From positions 1 to 64,000 of the forward strand of contig JAOVVO010000050.1 in the NCBI GenBank assembly GCA_028564675.1: a stretch of 64,000 nucleotides of DNA. Direction: 5' to 3'. The notes below the pieces were generated by a model. That model made no database searches. It was not told where the DNA came from and saw only the letters and a program-made list of their open reading frames with translations. Positions 1 through 12,288 of the stretch are shown piece by piece. The first letter of the stretch is position 1, and each line of letters opens with the position of its first letter. The DNA comes from Onchocerca lupi (lineage: Eukaryota > Nematoda > Chromadorea > Rhabditida > Onchocercidae). A program made the position numbers and the translations under genes.

Positions 1-1089
1 CTTTGAGAAAGACGTTTTTTCAACGAAAAATATATGTGTCACCGCTCAATCACAGCTTGAAGGAAGACATGGATGGAATCTCGAAACTTCGCAGCAGAAT
101 ATATGAAGAGATAGCTTTTCTAAGTATAGTATGGGTTGAAAGAGAAAATAAATTTAAATCTGCCCTTATTTGATTTGCAGAAGATTCAGTATCTATGGAA
201 AATGGAAAAAGGGTGAAATATGAAAGCAATTTTAATGAATAATTAGGAGCAATCATCAAAACAGATCTTTTTACAATTGCAGAAAAAATGGCCAAAATAT
301 ACGAAATCAGCCATCCTCGTTCAGCGTTTGGAACAAAGTAAAAAGATGAAAAAGTTCGATAAATGGGAACCCCATGAACTGACTGTGAAAATGTGATTTA
401 TTGCAAAAAATGGATTGTATAAGATTACTTTTTCACATTGAATTGTGCAATTTTCCACTAAGCAATCGACAATATATAGAACTATTATCCATCACATATT
501 AAACACAAAATAATGAGTGCGAAAAGAAGGATGGATAAAGAATGCTGACATACTCACTGCTCCTATCTGAGATCTTCAAATTTGGTACTGACGAATCACT
601 CCAAAACAGTTAGTGTTGCTCTTTTACAGTAATAAATATTTTGCTAAGTATAATCAGCAGCTTGATTATTGCCTCAGCATTTTCTCTTACGGAAAAAGTC
701 AAATAATGGGAAATTTTCCAGATTCGACAAAAGTAATATCGACCGAGACGTGACCCCAAGACCTTCCTGCAGGAGAAGAACGCACAACATCACTAACAAC
801 ATCGAATAGAGAAATCCGCCCTCCCCCTTCCCCGACCCTTCACTCATACAGTTTGGCAAGCATAGCAGGCGACACTACCAATTGATCAAAAACTTTGCCG
901 CCAAAAACTTACTTTAGAGTCGGTTTACTAAACCACAGCATCGCGATATGTGACTTCGATTGCTAAAAACAGGCCTGGGGAACCGAGCAGTATTTCATCC
1001 TCCCGGCATAAAATGTGTTACTATGATAGCTATCCTATGAAAAAAAGTATCCCGGAAACTCCAAATTGACTTGGTAATTGTCTCGGAAA

Positions 1090-1251
1090 ATGAATGGAGA
1101 GCAAGAAGTGATTCACTTTGTAAATCAGCGACTCCACCTCACTCGATCAGGAGAATATTTCAAATTTGGTGTCAAAAGGAGACAAAAGATTGAATTTGAA
1201 AAGAAGCGTTCATTTTATAGTGCAGCTTCATTCTCTATTCATTACTGACCC
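1090..1251 (+). CDS. small ORF of unknown function (weak)
   Basis: A 53-codon ATG-to-stop frame, rich in Lys, Arg, Glu, Ser and Phe, starts at MNGEQEVIHF and ends FSIHY. It has no signal peptide, membrane segment or motif I recognise. The base composition around it is less AT-rich than the flanking sequence, which is why it stood out. Nothing in the flanks (promoter, splice acceptor) decides whether it is translated. It could equally be chance or a fragment of a longer spliced gene. Confidence 0.12.
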
Positions 1252-2206
1252 TGTCGGGAAAGTAATTTTGCGAAAGAGACGATTCCTGTTTGAAAACAGA
1301 ATTTATGTTTGACGGAACAGCGGACCTTCGTTATAAACAATTATCGAAGAATATTCAAGTGAGTTTATCACTGGATATTCTTTTTTTTTTTTGTGGCTCA
1401 AAGAGAAGAGTGTTGTTCCTTGATTTTCGATTGTTATGTCGATTCGAATCAGCTATTCACTATGGTCGCGTCGGTGTAACTCCGAACCTAAACTGTGTCG
1501 GTATAAAACCCCGACCTTGAATCCTTATAAAAAACTGCTCTGCTCCAAAATCCGAATCTCTTAAATTCTTTTAGGGCTTTTGCTCTCGTGATCTCCACCG
1601 TTTGACTTAATTGGTCGTTTACTTGTTAATCGGAACATTTAGCATAAACATGTTTGTCGGCTTATTAGTTCCTTTAAAATTATCTTCGCTCTTCCTGACT
1701 CTAATACTCCTTGTTTACATTAATCATATCTTTTGGATTTTCCGACAAGCCCTATTTGCTTTTTCCACTTCCTAACAAACAATTTTATGAAGTGAAATTA
1801 AATGAATAAATCAATGAATCTTGATTTCTTCAAAAGATGGCATGAAACTTTCAGGAACCTAATCCTATTTTAAAAAATTCTAAAAAGTTGCTCAAGAACT
1901 TTAGTAAAATGTTCAGTTATAGAAACTCCAATCAATTCCCGACATTCTCAACCCATCTCCTACGTTATTTTTAAACTCGTCCCACATTACAGTGCATTCA
2001 AAACTTCCCGGGCCACGAATGCAACAATCCATCTCATTCAGTTCTTGCAGCACAAAAGCAAAGATGGATTTTCGGTCTTGAAGCTAAAGTCTGAAGGAAT
2101 GAGAAAAAATCTCCTCGTTATAGACTGATTAATTGACTAAAGATTAGAATGGATTCGGTGTGATGTAAATTGGTTTTATTGGTTTTCTAGCTTCTTGTAA
2201 TATTAA

Positions 2207-2215
2207 TTTTATCAG
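2207..2215 (+). promoter_or_regulatory. candidate trans-splice (spliced leader) acceptor of SART1
   Basis: The sequence TTTTATCAG lies 16 bases before the SART1 start codon with no upstream coding exon in sight. The same nonamer sits 8 bases before the ATG of the first MSP-domain gene. An intron-type acceptor directly ahead of a start codon is what SL trans-splicing would leave. Another possible acceptor, TTTTCTAG, ends at 2190. Confidence 0.4.
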
Positions 2216-2231
2216 TAATAATTGGAAAAGA

Positions 2232-5200
2232 ATGGGCCGCGATTCACATCATCGTCGAAAACGTAAGACTGGAAAAGATGACGACTCATCCGATGAGAAC
2301 AGACAACGTTCTTTGTCCCGAAGTCCAGAAAAAAAGTAAGTCCAAGGATTGTTTCAGTTTTTAAATCTCCAATTTAATTCTGAAATTTAGACTAATTTCA
2401 GCAAATGTTTTAATGGTCAAAATTCTTTATGGTTTTTTCTGCATAGATCGCATTATATTATTTTTTAGATCAAGACGTGTGGAAAAAGGAAAACGTAAAG
2501 AGAAATCGCCGGGTACTCCCTCATCTAGTAAGAAGTGACGTTTTGATTACATTTAACATTACATTTCATATATTTTATTTTCAATTATTTTAATAGTTTC
2601 AAAATGTTCATGTGGATTTTTTTCTAATGGAAATCTTCTTTACATTGTTACTTTCAGTGAGGAAAGTATATCAATTGAGGAAACCAATAAGTTACGTGCA
2701 TCGCTTGGTCTTGCACCGCTTGAAATAGACAGTGGATCGAAAGAACAAGAAGTGGAAGGAGGTGAAGGTGTAGAGAAAATTTATAAAGAGGATGGGATGG
2801 AATTCGTGCACAAAAAAGCTGAACATATGGGAGAAAAAAAGAGAGCTGAAGAAATACGAGAGAAATTGCAGGTTTGGTTTCTTCATTATAAGTTTTAATT
2901 ACTTTTAGTAAACTTTTACTTAACTGTCATTACGAATCTTTCTATTCTAAAGCACAGGTTGCATAAAAAACTCGTAAAATTATGCTACACTCAATAAGTT
3001 TAGGTAGCTCGTGATAAACGAAAGTTGTATGAAAAAGTATTGAAAGCGCGGCCGTTAGCGGATTCTGATTCCGATGAAGATGCTGCCGCTTGGGTTGCAA
3101 AAAATCGTGAACTAGAAGAAGAGCGGAAGCTGGCAGAAGAAAGGGTTTGTTATCTAAATTGCTAAATTACTGCGAACAATTATTCGCTTTTTACTGTTTT
3201 TTTTACAGTTTCTTAATAAAGTTAAATGCCATAAGGGCAAAAAACCTAGACGAGTTATAAAGATTCTAGAAAACAATATATCGTTGTGAAATAAGTGTCG
3301 GAATAGTAATTTCTTTTCCAGGCTAAAATTCTGGATGATATGGACGCGGATTTTGGTGTTAATGCATTAATAAGCGAGGAGAATAAAGCAAAACAGATCA
3401 GAAAAACTAAAAAACAAGGAGTAAAATAATTCTTGCAAAAATTTCTCGAACATTATAATGCTTTTATAAAATAGTTTTATCGTTGACAATAAGTCCACAA
3501 TTTATATTTTTACAGCAGAAATCAGATCTCGCTGGTTTAATGGTAGGTCATGCCAAGGAAGATTTCTTGGAGGGCAGCGAAACTATTCTAGTCCTGGAAG
3601 ATAAAGGTTAAAATTTCGCGAAACGTATTTTTTGAATACTTTAAATATTTCCAAAAATATTTCTTAATGCATTTAATTTAAATTATTCAAGTTATATCAG
3701 AATATTTAAGGCGTTCTGGATGATGGTGAAGAAATGCTTGTAAATCCGAATTTGGCTGAAAATCACAGGTATCAAAAAAATGCCGAATTAAGGAAAAAAA
3801 AGAGTCGTTATGAACCTTATGAAGAGGAATTTGATGAATACGGAATGGTTTGTTTTGAAGTTTGGAATATTTTTCAGATAATTTCAATAACGATCATTTT
3901 ATACTTTATGAATATATTCATTACTAATATTCACAATAATATTTGTAATTTATACTAATATTCATAATTTTTAGCCCAAGGAAAAAGGACTTTTGTCAAA
4001 ATACGATGAATTGGAAGGGGAAACAAAGAAGACATTTCGTTTAGGTATGAATTTAATTGAATTCAAGTATTTATCGTTTACTATTATTCTTTCTGCTTCA
4101 TATCTATTGTGGTTTCTCAAGTATTTTTATCAGTAGGGACACTCAGTCATTTTGCATACTTGACCCTCAACTGCTGTGGATCAAACATGGTCATACATAT
4201 ATCCCTTGAAAGGAATTCCAGATGTTCAGCGTCATTCCATAACATCATTTTGCCTCTGACTTGGTTGCTTATAATTTTGTTCACTTTAATTGTTATTAAG
4301 TATAAATATATTCAAGATGAGGGTGGCGAAGTTGATATCGATAAGGAGCGCAAAGAAATGGAAATACGTCGAAGGTTATTAATGGCAAACAAGAAACTGG
4401 AATCGTTGGAAACTTCAAAATACTCGGTGGCCAGTGAATTTTATACTGAGGTTTGAATTAGTAAACATTTTATTCGCATTACTGATGCAACAGAGTTGCG
4501 TTAACTGTTCTAAAAGTTATTTAAATCATTTGTGAATTGTTTTTATGAAATGAAAATCGAATAAAAAGAAATTGGTCTGATTTTTTGCAGGAAGAAATGC
4601 TATCATTTCGCCGACCGAAATCAAAAAAGGACAAAAAATTCCGCAAGAGAAAAGGAAAAATGTTGAAAGCTGATGATCTCATTCCGGATGAGGGTGCATT
4701 AGCTGACGATACTGAAAGGTGTGTTTAAAAAGAATTTATCACTAAATTTTTCTTTATTATAATATTAGCTCTGTTATATTATTGTCCAAATTTAAATAAA
4801 ATGGAATTTTTTTCGTCTTTTAAAAAAAAAACTATTAGCAGCAAGAACTTTAAAAATGTTGGGATCCAGCAGAATAGTTTATACTGAAGATTACGGCTCG
4901 TAAAAGTCTTTCGTCAGTTCTTTAATTTTTGACTTGTCTGTTTCTTCAACTTTATTAAATTATTCATTATTAGGGCGGCTAAGGCAATAAATCGACAGCG
5001 CGGCATAGAAGCATTTAGTATTAAAGAGGAAGAAAAAATCGCAAAAGATAAACCTAATCTGGAGGACGGAGAACTTGCAGATGACGACGAGAAAAAGGTT
5101 ATGTTTATGACTTTTATCTGCTTCTTCGTGTTTTATCACCAGTTTATTCTCCAGCGACTTTTTTTTTTATTAGATTTTACTTTTTAATTTAGGGCAGCTG

Positions 5201-7339
5201 GCGTTCTGCAGAAACGAGTGCCTTCGTAGATGTACAAAATTTGAATAAATTAGCTAAACAAGTGGAGGAAGAAGAAAATGATGATGATGATGATGGTACG
5301 GTATTCTTTTAGTCTTTTTTTTTTTTAAATTGCATTTCACAAAAATCTGCAATTGACGTCAACTTACTCAGCAGATTCTCTTTATTTTAGATCTGATTGG
5401 TGGTATGGATTTATCCAATGTTGTGATTGAAGATGATGCTGAGGAAGAACTAACACTGATGTTGGATCGTGCTCGTAAACTTAAGCAACACGAAGTTAAG
5501 AAGGAAAACTCAGAAAGTGATGCTGCATTAAAGGTTATACACTGTATATAAATTTAAGATTGTTTACGCTTCAAATGCTACCAAATTTTACCAAAGTTTG
5601 TATTTTGACATTTTATATGTGCAACAATTTTCAGGTGCATGAATTGATGAAGATACATTCAGTGAAGGAGGAACCAATAGATATAGAAGAAAGAACTGAT
5701 AAAGACGGTGTTATTATTGATTCTACAATGGAGTATTGCCGTAATTTAGGTAATTGTTCGTAATATTGTGACTTGGATTTAGCATAGAATTTGTGAGAAA
5801 ATTTATCGCATTTGTGGTGAATGAAATTTGAATATTGTTTTTCAAGGTGAGATTCCTACGTACGGCTTGGCTGGTAATCGGCTAGATGCAGTGGATGTTA
5901 GAGAATTAAACGAATCGGAGACTGTAAAAACAGAAGTAGATGAGGAACCAGGTGATGATCACTCAACAGCTGAGTACGTTTTTTCATTTATAAAATAAAT
6001 TATTTCTTGTATTGATATTCTAAAACTTTCAAATTAACATCAAATATCTTTATTCATTTGTTATGTTTTAGTCATATGTTGCAGGCAGCATTACAATGGC
6101 AGGAGATCGGTACAGGAAATGAAAGGTAAATGGACAGAAACAACTGCGTCAACATCTCTTTATAATGACAGGAAGATTAAAAGGATCAATTGTGAAAGTG
6201 ATGTAAGTTTTTTCTCAGAAGAAATAAGGTTTAAGTTTTATCAGTTCAGTCGAGTTATACGGTATAATTACAGTGGAATCATTTTTCAGTTAATTCGTTT
6301 AAATTTCAGGATAGCGATGAAGAAGCATACAATGTGTTAGGTGAAGAACGTGATGTAACAAAGGGCGTCGCTGCGATGTTAAAATCTGCTGCCGAGAAAG
6401 GTTATCTTGATGCAGGTAAAGAACGCAAGGTGAAGGGTCCATCGCTGAAACATTTGGAAAGTAAACGTTTCTCGCAAATTGAAACCAGTCGATAGTATGT
6501 TATTTTTTTTTCTTTTGTTTAGAAATTTTTCATCTTGTGTTCTTTCTATTATTCATCAGATTACAACATTGTTAAAAAATTTTGTCTGATATAATATGAA
6601 TTATTGTATGTAGACTGGGTATTTGCAGCTGTCTCTTTACTTTTTATCTTTTCGTTTTCATCATTGTCTCATCTATATTCTTTCAGAGGAATGGAAATCT
6701 GATCAATACTTAAATTTGTTTTTTAAGAACATAAACTTTCAGATATAATTTATTTTGCAGTGATATTGAGGAGAAATATACAAAGAAGCTGGAACGAATG
6801 GGAACAACTGGCACTGGTCCAGTACGACCATTTCCAGAAAAAGTGGATTATAAACCAGATATACGGATAACATATGTTGATGAACGTGGAAAAGAAATGG
6901 AATCAAAGGATGCATTTCGTGTTCTCAGTTGGAAGTTAGTCTGATTGATTTGTGAGTGAATGGCTAATAAAAACAGTGATAGTTATTACATATTTTCTTA
7001 GCGAAAAATTACGAGCCTTGACAATGCTATCAGCTTTTTTTTTTCAGATTTCACGGCAAGGGGCCAGGAAAAAAACAAATTGAGAAGAGACAAGCGAAAC
7101 AGGAAAAAAAGGAACTGATGAAAAAAATGAATTCCATGGATACACCGTTAGGGACACTTAACAAACAGTTAAAGAAACAAGAAGCAATGCAAACTCCATA
7201 TATTATTTTGAGTGGTTCTGGAAGAGATACAGGGTTTGTTTGTTTTTTAATGGAAGAGAAGAAGCAACAGGAAGATCTGGAATTAATTGCTGGATTCAAG
7301 ATTTATCTTCGTAAAGACAAATTAAAAATACATTGTTGA
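2232..7339 (+). CDS. SART1: SART1, U4/U6.U5 tri-snRNP-associated protein 1
   Basis: Scaffold protein of the U4/U6.U5 tri-snRNP, needed in the nucleus for spliceosome activation. Exons by hand: 2232-2335, 2469-2534, 2658-2871, 3004-3144, 3322-3420, 3516-3606, 3711-3847, 3975-4044, 4317-4450, 4591-4718, 4974-5097, 5193-5292, 5391-5533, 5635-5749, 5847-5973, 6072-6125, 6172-6202, 6310-6494, 6761-6934 and 7048-7339. They sum to 2529 nt with every junction in phase, giving 842 aa (human about 800). The N-terminus is Arg/Ser/Lys-rich. Family hallmarks are SIEETNKLRASLGLAPLE, the AWVAKNRELEEERK stretch, highly charged coiled-coil segments, RITYVDERGKEMESKDAFR, then FHGKGPGKKQIEKR and the near-terminal TPYIILSGSG. 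The last ~30 residues after SGSG do not resemble the human tail and may include unspliced sequence. The exon 2 donor (GTGACG) is unusual but is the one that keeps frame. Confidence 0.95.
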
Positions 7340-8833
7340 AAAATAATGATATAATTGATGAACGATGAATCTTTATCAATTTTAAATCAAAAATGCTCAT
7401 TAATTGTTACAAACAGTATGTTGCAGGGCCCCTTTGAAAAAGGAATGATGGTGTTTCCCGGAATTTATGCAGAGCTTTTCAAAAAAGTTTGTAATTTCAC
7501 TGTTAGAAACTCTTATTTAACTCGGCATTTGTTTTAAATGGATCTTGATTGTTTTTTTTTTTTTTTTTTTTTTTTTATGTGGAAATCTTTCATGTCTCTG
7601 TTCCAAGGATAAATTCGGATAAATTTGCCACATTTCCAGTCAGGAAATTTTTAGTTTTTTCCTATTTCGTTAAGAAAAATTGAGATATTCGTCATATTTG
7701 AAAGTATTAAATCTGTGGGTGTGCTGTTCCACTTCTTTGACTTGTGATTGTAAATTATCGATAAAAATTTATAAATTCTTACTGCGTATAACTGGCGAAA
7801 CAATATTTGTGACAAATGTGCGCTATAGTTTGTCACAATAATCAAAAGTACGGCAATTGTTCCGGAAAAGAATGAAGACAGCAGGATGAAGACAATTAAG
7901 AAATAAGAAAAAAGAAGAGTAAAAGCTCTGATTCATCATCAATTTTAGGTCAATCTAAAGCTTATGTGATGTAGATTTTACATATGGGGATGGATTGTTA
8001 ACTTTTTTTTTTTTCGTCTTATGCTTGACTGTTTTCAAAATAAGAATGGAATGAAGGGATGATCAAAAATGTATTGATATTTTATGCCCATTCTATCTGT
8101 TTTACTAAGAATGATACAGTATTAAAGGATAGAGTTAAGACTGGAGCGGATATTTGGAATTTTATTTGCAATTAGGGATGTCATTATCTTCGTAGTTATA
8201 GCGCAAGATTTCTGAAATATCTAAATATGTCTCGTTATTAAATCTAATTCGAACAATTTCAATTTATCTTGAAGCTAAAAATGCAAGATGTGATAGCACC
8301 ACTATTCTTCGAGGTAACATTCCCCGCCACTTCATATCGTCGATCGAATGATACGATATTTTTACAAAGCATTAGAGTGTTAAATTGCAATTTCGTTTGA
8401 GCCAAATATCGTTGCGTTTTCTAATCATTGTCATTTAGTAGTCCAAAAATTATTTAATGGGCCAAGAATTTGCATTGCAATGGTACTTTCTATTTGCTTA
8501 GAATATGCTGGACTGTCATTGGTGCAGATGAAAACGATTAATGTGAAACGATACGGCTACATACACATTGTACCTAAAAAAATTCCAATCTGTTAATTGC
8601 TCCACTAAATGAAAAGAAAAACAAGAATAAAAGACTTCAGATAAAGATCTGGAATCTAGGATTCGAAAAAATGATTTAAATGAAAATCTAAAAATACTTC
8701 TTTCATATCTTCAAAATAAAAGTTTATAAAACGATTTTTATAAAAAATTATTCCAACTTAATTTCGTTGATTTTTAGTATGATATCTGAAGGGATACTTT
8801 GATATTTCGATAGGAGATAATCTTCGCCACTAA
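7340..8833. other. intergenic, convergent 3' ends of SART1 and the zinc transporter
   Basis: The SART1 (+) and ZnT (-) genes converge on this segment, so it should hold both 3' UTRs. A pure T run of about 24 bases lies near 7553-7576. A 60-codon ATG frame at 7355-7537 (+) has no recognisable features and is probably 3' UTR. Nothing else supported. Confidence 0.5.
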
Positions 8834-11820
8834 TCATATGAAAGTTTTCTGTTGTATATTTAGATGGATAAGATTAGGATGAAAGTTACCTGAACCGTGA
8901 TAAAGTGAATTCCATGCTTGTGTTTTAATTTTTCATTAGCTTCATGCACCACATGATTCGAATCGCAACTTTTTTCAGTATCCAGATGCACCGATATCGC
9001 CACTTTATCCATGGTTAACGACCATACCCGGAGCGAATGTATATCTCGGACGCCTTCAAAATTCATATTTCTAACTAGATTATTCCCACAAATATAACCA
9101 TAAAACTGGATGGAAGGAACCAAGTTCTAATTCTATTTCAGGCTCAATGCCTCAATAATGAAATTTGAAACAATGCCCATAATAATTCCACAGGGTACCA
9201 TAATATTTTCTTACTAGAACTTACAAAATACCGCCATTGATCGATCATACAAACAATGCATTTCCTTCCCTTTCTATCTTTTGCTTTTCTTTTTCTTAAT
9301 AGATAAATACTTTTCTATCTTATAGGTCAGTAACCCTCAGCATGGATTCTTGCTTCGAAAAATCTAAGTTGCTATGTGAGTAAGAAAAGAGTACAATTGA
9401 GACTAATAAAATTGAAAATCGCCATCCAAAATATGCTATGATTGAAGAAAAAGTACTTCTCTTCATCAATTAAATAGCATCGTTTACTTTTTAATTTTCA
9501 ATCAAGAAAAAAAAAAAAGAAAAAAAAAAACGAAGATAACAAAGATAATTTTGATTTTCTTTTTTCAAATTTTCATTCTTCAACTTCTAATTTTGAATTT
9601 TTTAAGAAAGATCGAGGCAAACCATCAATAGCACATAGTTCATTATATAGTTTGTCCACATTTATATGCTTTGGAGATGCTTCCATCAGAATAAGTACCG
9701 AATCTCGAGCTACCGGAAATGAAGTAACCTGAAAATCAAGTTTTTTCTTTTAGCTTTATAATTAGCGGAATCAGAAAACTGCAAACAAAAATATTAAACC
9801 CAAAAAAGACGAACCACGACGAGAACTGAAAAAAGAAATGTACAAATAGGATCGGCCAGAGGATAATCCGTAAATTTAATTATTAGTGCAGCCGTTAATA
9901 CACCCAAAGATTGTAATAAATCACCGAGAACATGGACAAATGCAGCTCGAATATTGATATTATCCTAAAATAATTTTAATAGCTAAAATATACCAACAAG
10001 TTTACCTTCATTAATTTATTGATTGATTCGAATTTATGTTCTTTCGAACTAACTTTTCGAGAAGTTTCTTTCAAAGTTTTTGATGTATATCCATTGTTCA
10101 AATGTGCTATTAATGGATTTTCGAAACATAAATTGACGATTTCTGATAATGTTCCAGAATTTGCTACCATTGAGAGACAAATAAAACAAATTGCCCTTTT
10201 TAAATAATTACATCTTAAGATTTCAAATTTCATTGAAGTGCAGCTTGGCATTCTGGACTTTGCCATTGTTTATTAATTTATAATTAAATTATCTTGATTA
10301 AATTATCTGTTTATTAATTTATAATTAAATTATCTATTAATTTATAATTAAGTCATATCTCATCTTAAGGAGCGATATTTATACAAAAATATGATCAAAT
10401 TTTAACAAAATGGAAGATAATGATTGAATCAAAACATTGCATAATTTATTTTATAAAAAATGTTTATATGAAGTGATGAAATTAACGAATACCAATTTGA
10501 ACAGATTATGATTATGACCGTTAGCATCCATCGTTTTAATGATATTTGCATTAGTACCCTGATCTTTCATATCATTCTGATAAATTTTACATATACCTTC
10601 CTAAAATGAAAAACTTTTTTCGAATAATTAGCAATCAATATTTCTATCTCTTTGAACTGAATGTGAGAGAATTAATGATGCTGAAATTGAAGACGTATTG
10701 ACCTCTTGATCGATTGGAAATGTCCGTTCACCTCCGTGATTATGTGACATTCCAAAATGTGAATGTGTTGATTTGCCAAAATGTAAAATGAGGCCCATGA
10801 TGACATTGAATAGTACACTAATTGCGGCCGTATATAACATAACCGTTACATCAACATCGAAATCTTGTTGAATTATACGTTCGATAGCTGCGTATACAAG
10901 TATCGCTGTTAGAGCCCAAATCATTATTACACTAAAAGTCAAATTTGATCATTTCAAAGTTCATTCATCAAAGATTGATTATATATCATTCTAATCATTG
11001 ATACGATCAATATCTCACCTGACTAATGCACCCAATATCTCAGCTCTGTAATATCCAAATGGTAAACGTTTCGTTGGCTTTTTTTGTGCCAATTTAATAG
11101 CAGTAATTGAAACACAAAAGCTTAACAAATCAGAAATCATATGGCCAGCATCACTCATAAGTGCCAAACTATTAGCGAAATAACCACCCAACAATTCAAG
11201 TATGATAAATAATATTGTCACCGCTGATACAGCATAAAGTGATCGCTCTGCTTTTCTGCAAAAAGTTACGGTAATTTTGTTCATTTGAATGAGATGAGAA
11301 ATGTACGATGATTTTAATATTTTTTAGAAGAAATTTTTGAAAAGAAGCCAAAAAAAGTAAACAAAAGTGAAAAATTTTCCTTATGTGGTAAATAAAGTTT
11401 TTATACGATTAGTGAATTTAAGTTAGAATTGGATAAGCTTCTTCTATCTTTCTATTTTCCTTCTTTTTTTTTTTTTTTTTTAACCGTTTAATCTGTATTA
11501 GTAAAAGCAAAAAGAAATTATCTATTTTAAATCATTTTTTTTTTTAATCATAATGGAGAATCAACAGGTATTAGAATTAGTTGGCGATAATTCTTGATTT
11601 TATTTTATTCGTAATTTTAATTCTTGAATTAATAAAAAATTTGCCTTTTGCAATTTTGCTTAATTAATTATTCTTAATATTTTAATAAAAATAGAAAAAC
11701 AAACCCAGTATTGCTGCTTTCTTTATTATTCTTATCACAGTAATATAATGGCGTATCATCATCAACACCTTCTATAGTATTTGCAACATTTGGCACTGAT
11801 TCCGATCGATCTCGAGACAT
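8834..11820 (-). CDS. CDF-family zinc transporter (ZnT2/3/8-like)
   Basis: Proton-coupled Zn2+ efflux carrier moving zinc from cytosol to vesicles or outside. Exons (minus): 11705-11820, 11019-11255, 10658-10931, 10493-10600, 9815-9964, 9623-9728, 8890-9053 and 8834-8848; these stay in phase and give 389 aa, a normal length. The short N-tail contains YYCDKN. Exon 2 carries TM1-2 with [17 protein letters not shown], whose His-x3-Asp is one half of the intramembrane zinc site. Exon 3 holds TM3-4, and the following loop has a modest His motif (HNHN) and [12 protein letters not shown]. Exon 5 carries TM5-6 with [13 protein letters not shown], the second His-x3-Asp. The last exons give the cytosolic ferredoxin-like domain ([28 protein letters not shown]). 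A further frame at 10006-10266 could be an extra exon but is not needed to close the ORF. The 5-residue last exon is the least certain part. C. elegans relatives are CDF-2/TTM-1. Confidence 0.9.
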
Positions 11821-11824
11821 CAGT

Positions 11825-11834
11825 CTAGGATTTC
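11825..11834 (-). promoter_or_regulatory. candidate trans-splice acceptor of the zinc transporter
   Basis: On the minus strand the sequence GAAATCCTAG ends four bases before the transporter's ATG. With no coding exon upstream this fits an SL acceptor or the end of a 5' UTR intron. Only the AG and the closeness to the ATG support it. Confidence 0.3.
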
Positions 11835-12225
11835 ATTTTAAGTTTGATTAGAAAATATTTTAGAAAAAATTTATTCAAAATTCTCCACACTTGAAATAAA
11901 CTAAAGGAAATATCAAAGATTTTAGTTGTGGAAAATTGAAAGCATCTTTTTAACTTGAATGCATTCCGGATCATTCCTTTTACTTCTAATTGTAATATGC
12001 AATACTCTAACTTAAAGTTACTGATTTGCTTAATATCAATTTTCCTATATCAATGCTTTTCTTATTTATATCTGGCAAAAAAGATAAAGTCTTGAAAGGA
12101 TTTAAAATAATTTTTGTTTTATAACAAATACAAACAAATCAGCAAGTTTTTGAAAAGAATATAAAGGTTTTTTAAGCCAAGAAAAGTGATGCAACAGTTG
12201 TTTGAAATTGAAAAATTTCACTTTG

Positions 12226-12288
12226 TCTTCGATTCCTATTCATACTAATCATTATTCAACAATAATTAGTATGAGCAGAAATCGAAGA
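12226..12288 (-). ncRNA. imperfect inverted repeat, possible hairpin RNA
   Basis: Two 31-nt arms (12226-12256 and 12258-12288) are reverse complements at 26 of 31 positions. Read on the minus strand, four of the five mismatches become G-U wobbles, leaving one true mismatch, so a minus-strand transcript would fold better than a plus-strand one. The perfect core is TCATACTAAT. The arms almost touch, so the terminal loop would have to be made by opening the AT-rich top. The length is in the pre-miRNA range, but the small loop is also what a palindromic element remnant would give. It lies about 0.4 kb upstream of the zinc transporter. Confidence 0.3.

Larger units (their letters stand above)
1..2231. 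other. upstream region without a convincing gene
   Basis: No exon chain with recognisable protein similarity was found on either strand. The first 1.5 kb looks somewhat less AT-rich than the rest of the window. It holds one 53-codon open frame at 1090-1251 (+), listed separately, and a 12-T run near 1380. The last few hundred bases must contain the 5' flank and possibly the 5' UTR of the SART1 gene. A distal exon of a gene starting left of the window cannot be excluded. Confidence 0.5.

Noticed and set aside
50..295. 81-codon minus-strand frame at the left edge
   Set aside because: No domain, no splice context and composition typical of random AT-rich sequence.
1400..1520. Possible snRNA, 5S or spliced-leader RNA gene
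   Set aside because: No SL1 sequence, no Sm site and no recognisable 5S boxes were found.
4045..4316. Open frame leading into SART1 exon 9 from 4109
   Set aside because: It is intron read-through; the true exon begins at 4317 after TTCAAG, which restores the FRLDEGGEVDIDKE join.
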